A DNA stretch of 64,000 nt from Nitrososphaerota archaeon (GCA_009903775.1 WYEM01000081.1:1-64000); one strand, 5' to 3'. Counted from the stretch's first letter, positions 21,136 to 30,271 are shown. Made by a program: numbers and translations. The notes: a model not told the origin generated them from the sequence alone.

Positions 21136-21537
21136 CTATCGCGATGGGCGCCATCGTATCATGCCGCCGATGGCCAGCACCACGAGGTACCAGACCACCA
21201 GGAGCGCGGCGGACGCCAGGGCCAGCGCGAGCGCCACGCCCTCGTGATCCGACCTGCCGGATCTGCCGGACAGCGCGACGAAGTACAGCCCGAGCCCCAC
21301 GAGGATCGCCAGCGTCACGGTCTCGCCTATGGACTGCTGGAGGTACGCGGGGGGGACGAACGCCAGGGGAGGGACCCTAGAGCCCGTCAGCATGTAGTTG
21401 ATCAGGCCGGCCGCCAGGACTATCATGGCGGCGGCGTACCAGTTCCTGACGTCCATCACCAGGTCGAGGATCCTCCTGTAGCGCCCGGAGATGAGCCTCC
21501 TCGTGCCCCTCTTGGAGCCCCTCTCCTGGCCCGGCAC
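21136..21537 (-). CDS. Small membrane protein of unknown function
   Basis: 133 residues: a basic N terminus (GQERGSKRGTRR) followed by three hydrophobic segments (about residues 35-55, 65-90 and 100-125). No catalytic motif is visible. The GTG at 21537 is ~26 nt after TTTATATA (minus strand, 21558-21567), a very strong leaderless promoter, supporting a real gene. It stands between aglB and the purP pair on the same strand. I do not recognise the family. Confidence 0.6.
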   Translation of the reverse strand: MPGQERGSKRGTRRLISGRYRRILDLVMDVRNWYAAAMIVLAAGLINYMLTGSRVPPLAFVPPAYLQQSIGETVTLAILVGLGLYFVALSGRSGRSDHEGVALALALASAALLVVWYLVVLAIGGMIRWRPSR

Positions 21538-21572
21538 GGGTCGCGGTCGGCCCGCTGATATATAAATGCGAG

Positions 21573-21652
21573 CCCGGCGCTCAAGTCACCACCTCGCTGA
21601 GCCTGCCCGACTCGGCGGCCTCCCTGATCTCCATGGCTATCCTCCTGCCCAT
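21573..21652. repeat. 80-bp exact direct repeat, copy 1 (3' end of purP-1)
   Basis: These 80 bases recur exactly at 22598-22677. They cover the last 23 codons and stop of each purP gene (GRRIAMEIREAAESGRLSEV) plus a few bases beyond. The flanks diverge abruptly, which points to gene conversion or a recent duplication joint. Confidence 0.9.
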
Positions 21653-22609
21653 GTCCACCGGCTCCCTGAAGTACATGAGGGAGTAGGGGCTCCCGTGGAC
21701 CATGTACACGCTGGTCCCCGCCACTATCCTGCCGGAGAACTCGAAGTACACGACCTCCAGCGTGTCCCGGACTATGGACTCGAGGGAGAAGGGGCCCACC
21801 GGCGGCCTCCCAGTGCGCTCCTGCACCGCGGAGGCGAACGACTCGCCGTCGCGGAGTACGGAGGGGAGCAGGGACTCCCTCAGCACGAGCGGCAGGTTGC
21901 CCACGACCACGAACGTGGGGTCCGCGAGCCCGAACGTCCTGCCGTCGACGTTCGACTCGTACCTCACGTCGAACCCGAAGAGCTCCAGCCTGCCCCTCAG
22001 GGGGCTGTAGAAGAAGTGGTGGTAGGCCGGCACCCCCACGACGTACTCCTGTATTATGTAGGGGCCCTCAACCCCGCGCAGCCTATCCCTGAGCTCCTCG
22101 GGGTCCCTGGCGAAGAAGTAGCCCCTGCCGCCCTTGGCGCCGTAGAGCTTCACGATGACCGGGCCGTCGACCTCCTCCGGGGAGCTGTAGGTCCTGGGCA
22201 CCCTGAGGCCCGCCTCCTCCATCAGCGACATCTTCCTCCGCTGGTCGGCCTCCCAGGCCAAGAGGTACCTGTTGCCGAACGTGGGCACGCGGATCTCCAT
22301 GGCCGCGCGCCACCCGACGTACTCGACGTAGCTGCCGTGCGGCACGATGACCGCCCTCCTGGACCTCAGCTCCTCGGCCGCGGCGGGCAGCTCCCGCAGG
22401 TCCATCTCCAGCACGTCGTCGACGAACCACATGCGGGAGTAGAACCAGCCGCGGCCCGGGGGCGCTATCGCTATCGTGCGCAGGCCCTCGCGCTTGGCCC
22501 CGAGCAGTATCTGGATCGCGGTGTGGCTGGCGACCGTTGCGACCGCGAGGTCCCCGGCGCCATAACCCTCCAAGAGCCCGCCGACGTCCGGCGCGCCCCC
22601 GGCGCTCAA
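21581..22609 (-). CDS. purP: PurP (FAICAR synthetase-like ATP-grasp), copy 1
   Basis: A 342-residue ATP-grasp ligase of the archaeal PurP family, which formylates AICAR with formate and ATP in the ninth step of purine synthesis. Family marks are VATVASHTAIQILLGAKREG, FGNRYLL, RTYSSPEEVDGPVIVKL, FFYSPLRGRLE and MGRRIAMEIREA. The start TTG 22609 overlaps the stop of copy 2 as TTGA. The two copies are clearly diverged except in a few DNA-identical patches, so they may be paralogues with different roles or a heteromer. Confidence 0.85.
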   Translation of the reverse strand: MSAGGAPDVGGLLEGYGAGDLAVATVASHTAIQILLGAKREGLRTIAIAPPGRGWFYSRMWFVDDVLEMDLRELPAAAEELRSRRAVIVPHGSYVEYVGWRAAMEIRVPTFGNRYLLAWEADQRRKMSLMEEAGLRVPRTYSSPEEVDGPVIVKLYGAKGGRGYFFARDPEELRDRLRGVEGPYIIQEYVVGVPAYHHFFYSPLRGRLELFGFDVRYESNVDGRTFGLADPTFVVVGNLPLVLRESLLPSVLRDGESFASAVQERTGRPPVGPFSLESIVRDTLEVVYFEFSGRIVAGTSVYMVHGSPYSLMYFREPVDMGRRIAMEIREAAESGRLSEVVT

Positions 22610-22677
22610 GTCACCACCTCGCTGAGCCTGCCCGACTCGGCGGCCTCCCTGATCTCCATGGCTATCCTCCTGCCCAT
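22598..22677. repeat. 80-bp exact direct repeat, copy 2 (3' end of purP-2)
   Basis: Second copy of the 21573-21652 repeat. A further shared patch surrounds the sequence encoding RTYSSPEEVDGPVIVKL (near 22153-22198 and 23232-23282). Confidence 0.9.
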
Positions 22678-23658
22678 CGACACCGGATGACGGAAGTAGA
22701 GCGCGCTGTACTGGCCGCCCACCCCCATGTACGCGTTCGTCCCTCCCCCTATCCTGGGGGCCACGTCGAAGACGACCAGGTCGAGCTCTGGCGTGACCAT
22801 CACCTGCAGCGTGAACGGGCCGATGACCCCGGGCGGCACGAGCCTCCTGGCGGCCTCCAGGAACCTGTGGCCGATGTCGAAGGCCTTCTCCAGCAGGCTC
22901 TCCCTCATCGTGGCGGGCTCGTGCCCGACCTCGACGTACCTAACGTCGGGGTCAAGATCCAGCTGATCCCTCGCCGGGAGCCTGTAGACGCCGTCCAGGT
23001 TGCTCTGTATCCTCCTATCTATGCTGTGGAGCTCCAGCCTGCCCCTCAGGGGGCTGTAGAAGAAGTTCAGGTTGAAGTGGGCGCCGACCACCAGCTCCTC
23101 TATGGATGCCGATGCCAGGTCCTCCATCCTTATCAGGCCGTGCTCGGCGAGCCTCCTGGCCTTCTCCATCAAGTCTCCGCCGTCCCTCGCGATGAAGAAG
23201 CCGCGCTCCACGCGCCTCGCGGCCTCCGGGAGCTTCACGATGACCGGGCCGTCGACCTCCTCCGGGGAGCTGTAGGTCCTGGGCCTCCTGATGCCGCCCT
23301 CGTCCAAGAGCCTGTAGTAGTTCGCGGGGCCGACCCTCTCCTCCCACCTCAGGAGGTACCTGTTGCCGAACACGCTGACCGGGAACCTGCGCTCGATGTT
23401 CTCGTAGCCGACGTAGACGGCGAAGGACCTGTTGGGCACGAAGACTGAGCCCTCCGAGCGCAGGTCGGAGGTCACGCGCTCGTCCACAATATCGGCGTAG
23501 TCGTCCAGGACCACGAGGCGGTCGACCACCGGGAACTCCCTGTAAGCCCTCTCCCTGCCCCTCCTGGCCACGGCGATCGTCCTGAGGCCCTCACCCTTGG
23601 CGCCGTCGAGCACGTCGAGGGCCGAGTGGCTTGCCAGGACCGCGACCGATACCTTCAC
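22606..23658 (-). CDS. purP: PurP (FAICAR synthetase-like ATP-grasp), copy 2
   Basis: A 350-residue second PurP. It has VAVLASHSALDVLDGAKGEG, FGNRYLLRWEE, RTYSSPEEVDGPVIVKL, HFNLNFFYSPLRGRLEL and, near the end, VVFDVAPRIGGGTNAY, which matches the canonical PurP ATP/Mg site better than the copy 1 equivalent (VYFEFSGRIVAGTSVY). I infer this is the main enzyme and copy 1 the derived one. GTG 23658 lies ~27 nt after GGCTAAATCC (minus strand, 23681-23690). The gene begins the purP operon and follows the ACT-protein stop by 26 bp. Confidence 0.88.
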   Translation of the reverse strand: MKVSVAVLASHSALDVLDGAKGEGLRTIAVARRGRERAYREFPVVDRLVVLDDYADIVDERVTSDLRSEGSVFVPNRSFAVYVGYENIERRFPVSVFGNRYLLRWEERVGPANYYRLLDEGGIRRPRTYSSPEEVDGPVIVKLPEAARRVERGFFIARDGGDLMEKARRLAEHGLIRMEDLASASIEELVVGAHFNLNFFYSPLRGRLELHSIDRRIQSNLDGVYRLPARDQLDLDPDVRYVEVGHEPATMRESLLEKAFDIGHRFLEAARRLVPPGVIGPFTLQVMVTPELDLVVFDVAPRIGGGTNAYMGVGGQYSALYFRHPVSMGRRIAMEIREAAESGRLSEVVT

Positions 23659-23684
23659 GCTCCCGCCGACCAACCCGGATGGAT

Positions 23685-24371
23685 TTAGCCTTGCCCCCGC
23701 GCGAGCGACCTGCACTCCGATATCAGCTCCTGCAGCGAGTCGAAGGCCCGGCCCCCCTCCTCGGAGCGCACTATGATTATCGTGTCCACGTGGCAGCTGA
23801 CGACCTCCTCCACGTTCACCCCCCTGGACGCCAGGCGCTGCAGCAGGGCGGAGACGACCCCCGGGGTTTCCGAGATCTCGGGAGGGCTGACCACCGTGAG
23901 GGCCGCGAGCCCGGAGGACTCGGCCAGGACGCTGCCGGAGGGCACGGAGCGCAGTATCTCGTCGCGGAGCCTGGACTCGTGCACCACCGTGTAGGACGAG
24001 ATGCCCTGGAGCACCTGGAGGAACATCCTCCTGTGCCTGGCCGCCAGCTCGCCCAAGGCGTCCGCCACTTGGGGGGTGCGCCTGAGCACCATCTTCCCCA
24101 GCCCGGTCTTGAGGTCCAGCCTGCTGGCCGAGAGGACCCTCGCGACCGGGAGCTCCGGGCCGCCGGAGAGCTCGGGCCGCCTCATCCTCTTCAGGGCGGC
24201 GAGCACGGAGCCCTCCGTGACGCTCGCCCCTATCAGCGCCTCCACCTGGGGGCGGAGGATCCTGGCGACCGCCGACGCGTTCGCGAAGCCCCTCCTGAGG
24301 GCGGAATCGAGGCAGGGGTCGAGCTGAATGAGCCTCCTCACGTACTGCGAGACCGTACGTTTTTGGTACAA
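23685..24371 (-). CDS. ACT-domain predicted amino-acid metabolism regulator (COG2150 type)
   Basis: A 228-residue protein. The N-terminal ~65 residues (VSQYVRRLIQLDPCLDSALR, then FANASAVARILRPQVEAL) look like a winged-helix domain and the C-terminal part (LAALTVVSPPEISETPGVVS, then IVRSEEGGRAFDSLQEL) is an ACT ligand-binding domain. Proteins of this archaeal type are predicted ligand-responsive regulators. It is divergent from carAB with a 66-bp gap holding one TATA core and a dyad, so autoregulation and carAB control are likely. TTG 24371 follows the box A by ~37 nt; GTG 24327 would remove part of the HTH. Confidence 0.65.
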   Translation of the reverse strand: MYQKRTVSQYVRRLIQLDPCLDSALRRGFANASAVARILRPQVEALIGASVTEGSVLAALKRMRRPELSGGPELPVARVLSASRLDLKTGLGKMVLRRTPQVADALGELAARHRRMFLQVLQGISSYTVVHESRLRDEILRSVPSGSVLAESSGLAALTVVSPPEISETPGVVSALLQRLASRGVNVEEVVSCHVDTIIIVRSEEGGRAFDSLQELISECRSLARGQG

Positions 24372-24380
24372 ATGTGACCC

Positions 24381-24404
24381 ATTTTGGCCGTTTTTGGCCA
24401 AAAT
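24381..24404. promoter_or_regulatory. Dyad operator between the ACT regulator and carAB
   Basis: ATTTTGGCC (24381-24389) and its exact reverse complement GGCCAAAAT (24396-24404) are separated by 6 T-rich bases. A partial third half-site, TTTTGG, lies at 24361-24366. The dyad abuts the shared TATA core, where a bound repressor would block both promoters. In a genome this GC-rich, such an A/T-rich perfect palindrome is unlikely to be chance. Confidence 0.75.
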
Positions 24405-24413
24405 GTATATAAG
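24404..24413. promoter_or_regulatory. Bidirectional TATA core of carAB and the ACT regulator
   Basis: TGTATATAAG reads as a box A on the plus strand (~29 nt before the carA TTG) and as CTTATATACA on the minus strand (~37 nt before the regulator TTG). Confidence 0.65.
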
Positions 24414-24437
24414 CGTTTCGAGCGGGGAGGATCCAGT

Positions 24438-25562
24438 TTGGCCCATCAGGTCTGGAAGCTCCTGGCCATGGAGGAGGGACCGGCCGCCGCGCTGGCCCTG
24501 GCGGACGGCTCGGTGATCGTGGGCAGGGGCTTCGGCGCGGCCGCGACCAGGGTGGGGGAGGTGGTCTTCACCACCGCGATGAACGGGTACACGGAATCGC
24601 TCACCGACCCGTCGTACAGGGGTCAGATACTGGTCATCACGCACCCGCTGGTGGGCAACTACGGGGTGCCCCCCGACTTCGAGTCCAAGAGGATACAGGT
24701 CGAGGGGCTGGTGATCGCGGCTCTCACGGAGCCCAGCCATCCGAGGTCCGAGCGCTCCCTCCACGAGTGGCTGAGGGACGAGGGGGTGCCGGGGATCGAG
24801 GGGGTGGACACGAGGGCGATCGTCAAGAGGATAAGGGGGTACGGCGTGATGCCCGGGGCCCTGGCGGTGAGGGAAGACCCCGAGGAGCTGGACCCCGAGG
24901 AGCTCCTCCGGATGGCCAGGGGCTTCGACTACGAGACCGCGGACTTCCTGGGGCCGGCGCTGGGGCCGGCGACCTTCGGGGTGGGCGGCCACCACGTGGT
25001 CGTGGTGGACTTCGGGATAAAGGGGGGGATCGTGAGGGAGCTCGTCAGCAGGGGGCTGAGGGTCACCGTCGTCCCCTGGAACTGGGGGCTCGGGGGCATA
25101 ATGTCCCTGAAGCCGGACGGCGTCGTGATAGGGAACGGGCCCGGCAACCCGGCGGCTATGGACGCCGCCATAGACCTGGCGCGCGGCGTGGTATCGACGG
25201 GGCTGCCGACGCTCGGCGTGTGCCTGGGCCACCAGCTGATAGCGCTGGCCCTCGGGGCCAGGGTGAACAAGATGAAGTTCGGGCACAGGGGGATAAACAA
25301 GCCAGTGAAGGATCTGTCGAGCGGGCGCCTCTCCATAACGACACACAATCATGGGTACGCCGTGGACCCCGCTTCCCTGGAGGGGAGCGGCCTGAGGCCC
25401 AGGTTCGTCGACATAGACGACGGCACGCTGGAGGGCATGGCGCACGAGCGCCTGCCGGTCCTCACGACGCAGTTCCACCCGGAGGGATCCCCGGGGCCGA
25501 GGGACGCATCATACGTGTTCGACGAGTTCAGGGCGATGGTCGTTGAGGGAGGCAGTATCTAA
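24438..25562 (+). CDS. carA: Carbamoyl-phosphate synthase small subunit (glutaminase)
   Basis: A 374-residue class I glutamine amidotransferase that feeds ammonia to CarB for arginine and pyrimidine synthesis. N-terminal CPSase-small domain: GEVVFTTAMNGYTESLTDPSY and ITHPLVGNYG; GATase domain: VVVVDFGIKGGIVRELV, GNGPGNP, catalytic Cys in LGVCLGHQL, and His/Glu in TTQFHPEGSPGP. TTG 24438 is at leaderless distance from the TATA at 24404; ATG 24468 is also plausible and closer to the family start. It overlaps carB by 20 nt. Confidence 0.9.
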   Translation: MAHQVWKLLAMEEGPAAALALADGSVIVGRGFGAAATRVGEVVFTTAMNGYTESLTDPSYRGQILVITHPLVGNYGVPPDFESKRIQVEGLVIAALTEPSHPRSERSLHEWLRDEGVPGIEGVDTRAIVKRIRGYGVMPGALAVREDPEELDPEELLRMARGFDYETADFLGPALGPATFGVGGHHVVVVDFGIKGGIVRELVSRGLRVTVVPWNWGLGGIMSLKPDGVVIGNGPGNPAAMDAAIDLARGVVSTGLPTLGVCLGHQLIALALGARVNKMKFGHRGINKPVKDLSSGRLSITTHNHGYAVDPASLEGSGLRPRFVDIDDGTLEGMAHERLPVLTTQFHPEGSPGPRDASYVFDEFRAMVVEGGSI

Positions 25563-28500
25563 GGCGCTGGTCCTGGGCTCCGGCGGGATAAAGATCGCGG
25601 AGGCCGCGGAGTTCGACTACAGCGGGAGCCAGGCGCTGAAGGCGCTGTCCGAGGAGGGGATAAGGACCGTCCTGATGAACCCCAACGTCGCGACGATCCA
25701 GACGTCCCACAGGATGGCGGACCGCGTCTACCTGCTGCCGCTGACCCAGGAGTTCGCCGAGAGGGTCATAGAGAGGGAGAGGCCCGATGCGATACTCCTG
25801 GGGTTCGGCGGGCAGAGCGCGCTCTCCCTGGGCGTCCAGCTCCACCGCTCGGGGGTGTTGGCAAAGTACGGCGTCAGGATCCTGGGCACGCAGGTCGAGG
25901 GGATAGCCAGCGCGCTGGAGAGGGGCGCGTTCAAGGAGCTCATGTCGAGGAGGGGATATCCGGTGCCGCCGTCCGTCCCGGCCGGGAGTCCCGAGGACGC
26001 CATGCGGGCCGCGGAGGACGTAGGCTACCCCGTCATAGTGAGGGTCAGCTTCAACCTGGGCGGCAGGGGGAGCTTCGTGGCCAGGAGCAGGGAGGAGCTC
26101 TCCGAGGGGCTCAGCAGGGCGTTCTCGCACTCCCCGGTCAGGGAGGTCCTGGTCGAGAGGTACTTGGACAAGTGGAAGGAGATAGAGTTCGAGGTCGTCC
26201 GGGACCGCCTGGGCAACTCCGTCGCGGTGGCGTGCATAGAGAACATAGAGCCCATGGGGGTCCACACCGGCGACTCCACGGTCATAACCCCGTGCCAGAC
26301 GCTGACAGATCGCGAGTACCAGGAGCTCAGGAGGGCCTCCATCGGCGTCGCCTCCTCGATAGAGCTCGTGGGCGAGTGCAACGTGCAGCTGGCCCTCAAG
26401 CCGCAGGGCGACGCCTACTACATAATAGAGACGAACCCCAGGATGTCCAGGAGCTCAGCGCTCGCCAGCAAGGCTACCGGTTACCCGCTGGCGTACGTGG
26501 CCGCGAAGCTGGCGCTGGGCTACACCCTGGACGAGGTAGCCAACAAGGTGACGGGGGACACGACCGCGTTCTTCGAGCCGAGCCTCGACTACCTGGTCGT
26601 GAAGGCCCCCAGGTGGGACCTCGAGAAGTTCTGGCCCGTCGACGACAGGCTCGGATCCGAGATGATGAGCGTGGGGGAGGTCATGGCGATGGGGAGGGGC
26701 CTGGAGGAGGTCCTGCAGAAGGCCTTCCGGATGCTCGATATAGGCGTCGGGGGCCTCGTTGGGCCCTCCACGTACGCGGACGGCGACGCCGAGGAGATCC
26801 TGGAGCGCCTGAAGCGCTTCAGGCCGTACTGGATGCTGGACGCGGCCAGGGCGATAGCCCTCGGGGTCCCGCCGGAGCTCATCTCGGAGATCACGGGCGT
26901 TACGCCGCTCTTCACGAGGGCTCTGGAGCGCCTGGTGAGGACCGGGAGGGAGCTCATGGACCTGAAGAGGATGGACGGGCGGTCCCGGAGGGCGCTGCTG
27001 GCTAGGGCTGTGCGCATGGGCTTCACGCCCGAGCAGATATCGGAGCTCTCGGGCCTCGAGCCCGAGGAGGTCGAGGAGCTCCTGAGGGACCTGGAGGAGC
27101 CGGTGGTCAAGGACGTGGACACGCTGGCGGGCGAGAGGCCGGCCAGGACCGGCTACCTGTACCTGACGCACAACGGGTGGGAGGACGACGTGCCCGCCGT
27201 GGAGGGGCGCGGCATCGTCGCCCTGGGGGCCGGGGGTTTCCGCATAGGGGTGTCCGTGGAGTTCGACTGGTCCCTCGTCGAGATAACGAAGGCGCTCGAG
27301 GAGCTGGGATTCCGCGTGGGGGTCGTGAACTACAATCCGGAGACGGTGTCCACGGACTGGGACGTCATGGAGCGCATCTACAACGCGGAGCTGGATCCGC
27401 GCCACATACTCTGGGTGGCCAGGAAGCACGGGACCAATGAGGTGCTGGTGTTCGCGGGGGGGCAACTGGGGAACAACGCCGCGGAGGCGCTCGAGGGCAT
27501 GGGGCTCCGCATAATCGGCACGGCGGCGTCCTCGGTGGCGGAGGCGGAGGACAGATCCAAGTTCGGGAGGCTCGTCGAGCGGCTGGGGCTCCTGCAGCCG
27601 GACTGGACCTGGGCGAGGTCGGTGGAGGAAGCCGTCGACTTCGCGGAGTCGCACGGCTACCCTGTGATAGTGAGGCCCAGCTACGTCCTGAGCGGGTCCT
27701 CCATGTTCGTCGCCAGGAGGAGGGAGGATCTAGAGAGGCTCATGCGCAGGATACTGGAGGTCTCGAGCAAGCCCGTCGTCATAAGCAGGTTCCTCGAGGA
27801 CGCGCTCGAGGCGGAGGCGGACTGCGTATCGGACGGGCGCAACGTGCTGGTGCTGCCCATGGAGCACGTGGAGGGTGCAGGGGTGCACAGCGGGGATGCC
27901 ACTATCACGATCCCCCCCAGGAGGGTATCGCGGAGCGAGCTGAGGGGGATCGCGGGGGCCGCGGCGGCGCTGGCCAGGGAGCTGCGCATAAGGGGGCCGT
28001 TCAACGTCCAGTTCCTGGTGAGGAAGGGCAGCGTATACGTGCTAGAGCTGAACCTGCGGAGCAGCCGCTCCATGCCGTTCGCGAGCAAGTCCTACGGCGT
28101 CAACCTGATGAGGGCCGCGGCGGCCGTGCTCGCGGGGAGGGAGCTGGAGGCCGGACAGGGGCAGGTGGAGCTGGAGCCCGGCGTCCGCGTGCCGGAGGTG
28201 GGCATCTGGAGCGTCAAGAGCCCGCAATTCTCCTGGGCTCAGATACGCGGCGCGTATCCGTTCCTGGGGCCCGAGATGAGGAGCACGGGCGAGGTGGCCG
28301 CGATGGGGCTCACGTTCAGGGAGGCGCTGCTGAAGAGCTGGCTGGCGGCCACGCCCAACCGCATACCCAGGCCCGACAAGACCGCCCTCATCTACGGCAG
28401 GGGCCTGGAGAGGGCGCAGCGCGCCATGTCCAGGGCGGGCTACGGCTGCGCGTCGATCAGGGGGATGCCGCTCAGGGGGTGCGCCGAGCTGGAGGCCGAG

Positions 28501-28782
28501 GACGCGGCTCGGATGATAAAGGAGGGGGAGGTCGGGATCCTGATGACGGACGGGTACGCGCCGGAGCTGGATTACCACGTCAGGAGGGCGGCGGTCGACC
28601 ACAACGTCCCGGTCGTGCTCAATCGCGACCTGGCGGCCGAGCTGGCGCTGGCGATCGAGGACTACATGAACGGGAGGCTGGAGTTCACCTACATGGAGAT
28701 GGGCGAGTACTTGGAGGGCGGGCGGCTCGGTAGGGCTCGATGGTGGCGGGCGGCTTCGACGTCGCAGCGTAGGCGACCATGA
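25543..28782 (+). CDS. carB: Carbamoyl-phosphate synthase large subunit
   Basis: A 1079-residue, undivided large subunit with two ATP-grasp halves, making carbamoyl phosphate from bicarbonate, ammonia and 2 ATP. Half 1: LGSGGIKIAEAAEFDYSGSQ, MNPNVATIQTS, MGVHTGDSTVITPCQTL, ETNPRMSRSSALASKATGYP. Half 2: LGAGGFRIGVSVEFDW, VNYNPETVSTDWD, GAGVHSGDATITIPP, ELNLRSSRSMPFASKSYG. The C-terminal MGS-like regulatory domain follows residue ~930. TTG 25543 lies inside the end of carA, so translation is coupled. The last ~20 residues overlap the convergent guaA gene by 98 bp and look unconserved. Confidence 0.95.
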   Translation: MREAVSKALVLGSGGIKIAEAAEFDYSGSQALKALSEEGIRTVLMNPNVATIQTSHRMADRVYLLPLTQEFAERVIERERPDAILLGFGGQSALSLGVQLHRSGVLAKYGVRILGTQVEGIASALERGAFKELMSRRGYPVPPSVPAGSPEDAMRAAEDVGYPVIVRVSFNLGGRGSFVARSREELSEGLSRAFSHSPVREVLVERYLDKWKEIEFEVVRDRLGNSVAVACIENIEPMGVHTGDSTVITPCQTLTDREYQELRRASIGVASSIELVGECNVQLALKPQGDAYYIIETNPRMSRSSALASKATGYPLAYVAAKLALGYTLDEVANKVTGDTTAFFEPSLDYLVVKAPRWDLEKFWPVDDRLGSEMMSVGEVMAMGRGLEEVLQKAFRMLDIGVGGLVGPSTYADGDAEEILERLKRFRPYWMLDAARAIALGVPPELISEITGVTPLFTRALERLVRTGRELMDLKRMDGRSRRALLARAVRMGFTPEQISELSGLEPEEVEELLRDLEEPVVKDVDTLAGERPARTGYLYLTHNGWEDDVPAVEGRGIVALGAGGFRIGVSVEFDWSLVEITKALEELGFRVGVVNYNPETVSTDWDVMERIYNAELDPRHILWVARKHGTNEVLVFAGGQLGNNAAEALEGMGLRIIGTAASSVAEAEDRSKFGRLVERLGLLQPDWTWARSVEEAVDFAESHGYPVIVRPSYVLSGSSMFVARRREDLERLMRRILEVSSKPVVISRFLEDALEAEADCVSDGRNVLVLPMEHVEGAGVHSGDATITIPPRRVSRSELRGIAGAAAALARELRIRGPFNVQFLVRKGSVYVLELNLRSSRSMPFASKSYGVNLMRAAAAVLAGRELEAGQGQVELEPGVRVPEVGIWSVKSPQFSWAQIRGAYPFLGPEMRSTGEVAAMGLTFREALLKSWLAATPNRIPRPDKTALIYGRGLERAQRAMSRAGYGCASIRGMPLRGCAELEAEDAARMIKEGEVGILMTDGYAPELDYHVRRAAVDHNVPVVLNRDLAAELALAIEDYMNGRLEFTYMEMGEYLEGGRLGRARWWRAASTSQRRRP

Positions 28783-30259
28783 CTATTCCCGGCACCTCCT
28801 CCGTTATCCTCTTCGATATCCTGGCCATGAGGTCGTGGGGGATCCTGTACCAATCGGCGGTCATGCCGTCCTCACTGGTCACCGCGCGCACGATAACGAC
28901 GCGCCCCAGCTCCCTCCTGTCCCCCTTCACCCCCACCCACCTCCCCTCCGTCAGGACCGCGAACGCCTGCCAGACGGCGCCGTAGAGGCCGGCGCGCACG
29001 AACTCCTCCTCCACTATCGCATTGGCCCTCCTGGCAATCCGGAGCTTCTCCTCGGTGACCTCGCCCTCTATCCGCACCGCCAGGCCAGGGCCGGGGAATG
29101 GATGCCTGTCGACTATGTAGTCGGGGAGCCCCAGCTCCCTGGCGATCCGCCTCACCTCGTCCTTGTAGAGGTCCCTGAGCGGCTCTATCAGCCTGAGCCC
29201 GAACCTCTCGGGGAGCCCGGCCACGTTGTGGTGGCTCTTTATCCTGTCAGCCCCCCTCCCCGAGGCCCCACTCTCTATCCTGTCCGGATAGATCGTCCCC
29301 TGGGCCAGGAACTTTGCGCCCCGCACGCGGGAGGCTACCTCCTCGAATACCTCCGCGAACGTGCGGCCTATAGCGAGGCGCTTCTCCTCGGGGTCCGTTA
29401 GCCCCCTGAGCGCCGAGAGGAAGCGGTCCGAGGCGTCCACGAAGTGCACGTTCCTTATCCCCAGCTCGCCCAGCGCGCGCAGCACGCCCTCGGCCTCGCC
29501 CTCCCTGAGCAGCCCGTGGTCCACGAAGACCACGTGGAGCCTGTCGCCGATCGCCCTGTGGACTATCGCCGCCGTCGTCATCGAGTCGACGCCCCCGCTG
29601 ACCGCGCAGATCACGGAGTCCTCGGGGCCCACCATCCCGCGCACCTCCTCTATCATTGACGGTATCCTGGAGACCGGGTTCCAGTCCCTCTCGAGGCCGG
29701 CGATCGAGAGGAGGAAGTTGCGGATCACGTCCATCCCGTGCTCCGTGTGCGCTACCTCCGGGTGGAACTGGACGGAGTACACCCCGGCGCCCCTGTCGGG
29801 GTCCTCCATGGCGGCTATGAGCCCCGACTCCGAGATCGCCGTCGCCGAGAAGCCGGGCGGCGGCTCGGCGACGACGTCCCCGTGGCTCATCCAGGCGGTG
29901 AACTCGTCCGGCAGGCCCTCCAGCAGCCTGGACTCCCCCCTCCTGATTATCCTAGTCCCGCCGTACTCGGCCCTCGGCGACCTCCTGACGACCCCGCCCA
30001 GGGCGTGGGCCAGGAGCTGGTGCCCGTAGCATATGCCCAGGATGGGGAGGCCGGAGTCCAGGAGGCGGGGATCGGGGCGCGGGGAGCCCTCCTCCAGGAC
30101 GCTCATCGGGCCGCCGGACAGCACCAGCGCGCCCGGCCTCCTGGAGAGTACCTCCTCGGCCGGCGAGTCCCCGGGCAGGATCTCGGAGTAGACCCCCAGC
30201 TCCCTTATCCTGCGGGCTATCAGGTGCGCGTACTGGCCGCCGAAGTCCAGCACCACCAC
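28685..30259 (-). CDS. guaA: GMP synthase (glutamine-hydrolysing), undivided
   Basis: A 524-residue enzyme converting XMP to GMP. GATase domain: VVLDFGGQYAHLIARRIREL, LGICYGHQL (Cys), VQFHPEVAHTEHG (His, Glu); ATP-PPase domain: CAVSGGVDSM, AKFLAQGTIYPDRIES; dimerisation domain ending YAATSKPPATIE. Both activities are on one chain, as in bacteria and crenarchaea, not split as in euryarchaea. GTG 30259 is 10 nt after the stop of the regulator gene, so the two are cotranscribed. About 20 residues after PPATIE run into the carB 3' end. Confidence 0.95.
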   Translation of the reverse strand: MVVLDFGGQYAHLIARRIRELGVYSEILPGDSPAEEVLSRRPGALVLSGGPMSVLEEGSPRPDPRLLDSGLPILGICYGHQLLAHALGGVVRRSPRAEYGGTRIIRRGESRLLEGLPDEFTAWMSHGDVVAEPPPGFSATAISESGLIAAMEDPDRGAGVYSVQFHPEVAHTEHGMDVIRNFLLSIAGLERDWNPVSRIPSMIEEVRGMVGPEDSVICAVSGGVDSMTTAAIVHRAIGDRLHVVFVDHGLLREGEAEGVLRALGELGIRNVHFVDASDRFLSALRGLTDPEEKRLAIGRTFAEVFEEVASRVRGAKFLAQGTIYPDRIESGASGRGADRIKSHHNVAGLPERFGLRLIEPLRDLYKDEVRRIARELGLPDYIVDRHPFPGPGLAVRIEGEVTEEKLRIARRANAIVEEEFVRAGLYGAVWQAFAVLTEGRWVGVKGDRRELGRVVIVRAVTSEDGMTADWYRIPHDLMARISKRITEEVPGIVMVAYAATSKPPATIEPYRAARPPSTRPSPCR

Positions 30260-30271
30260 GCCCAGGATGGA

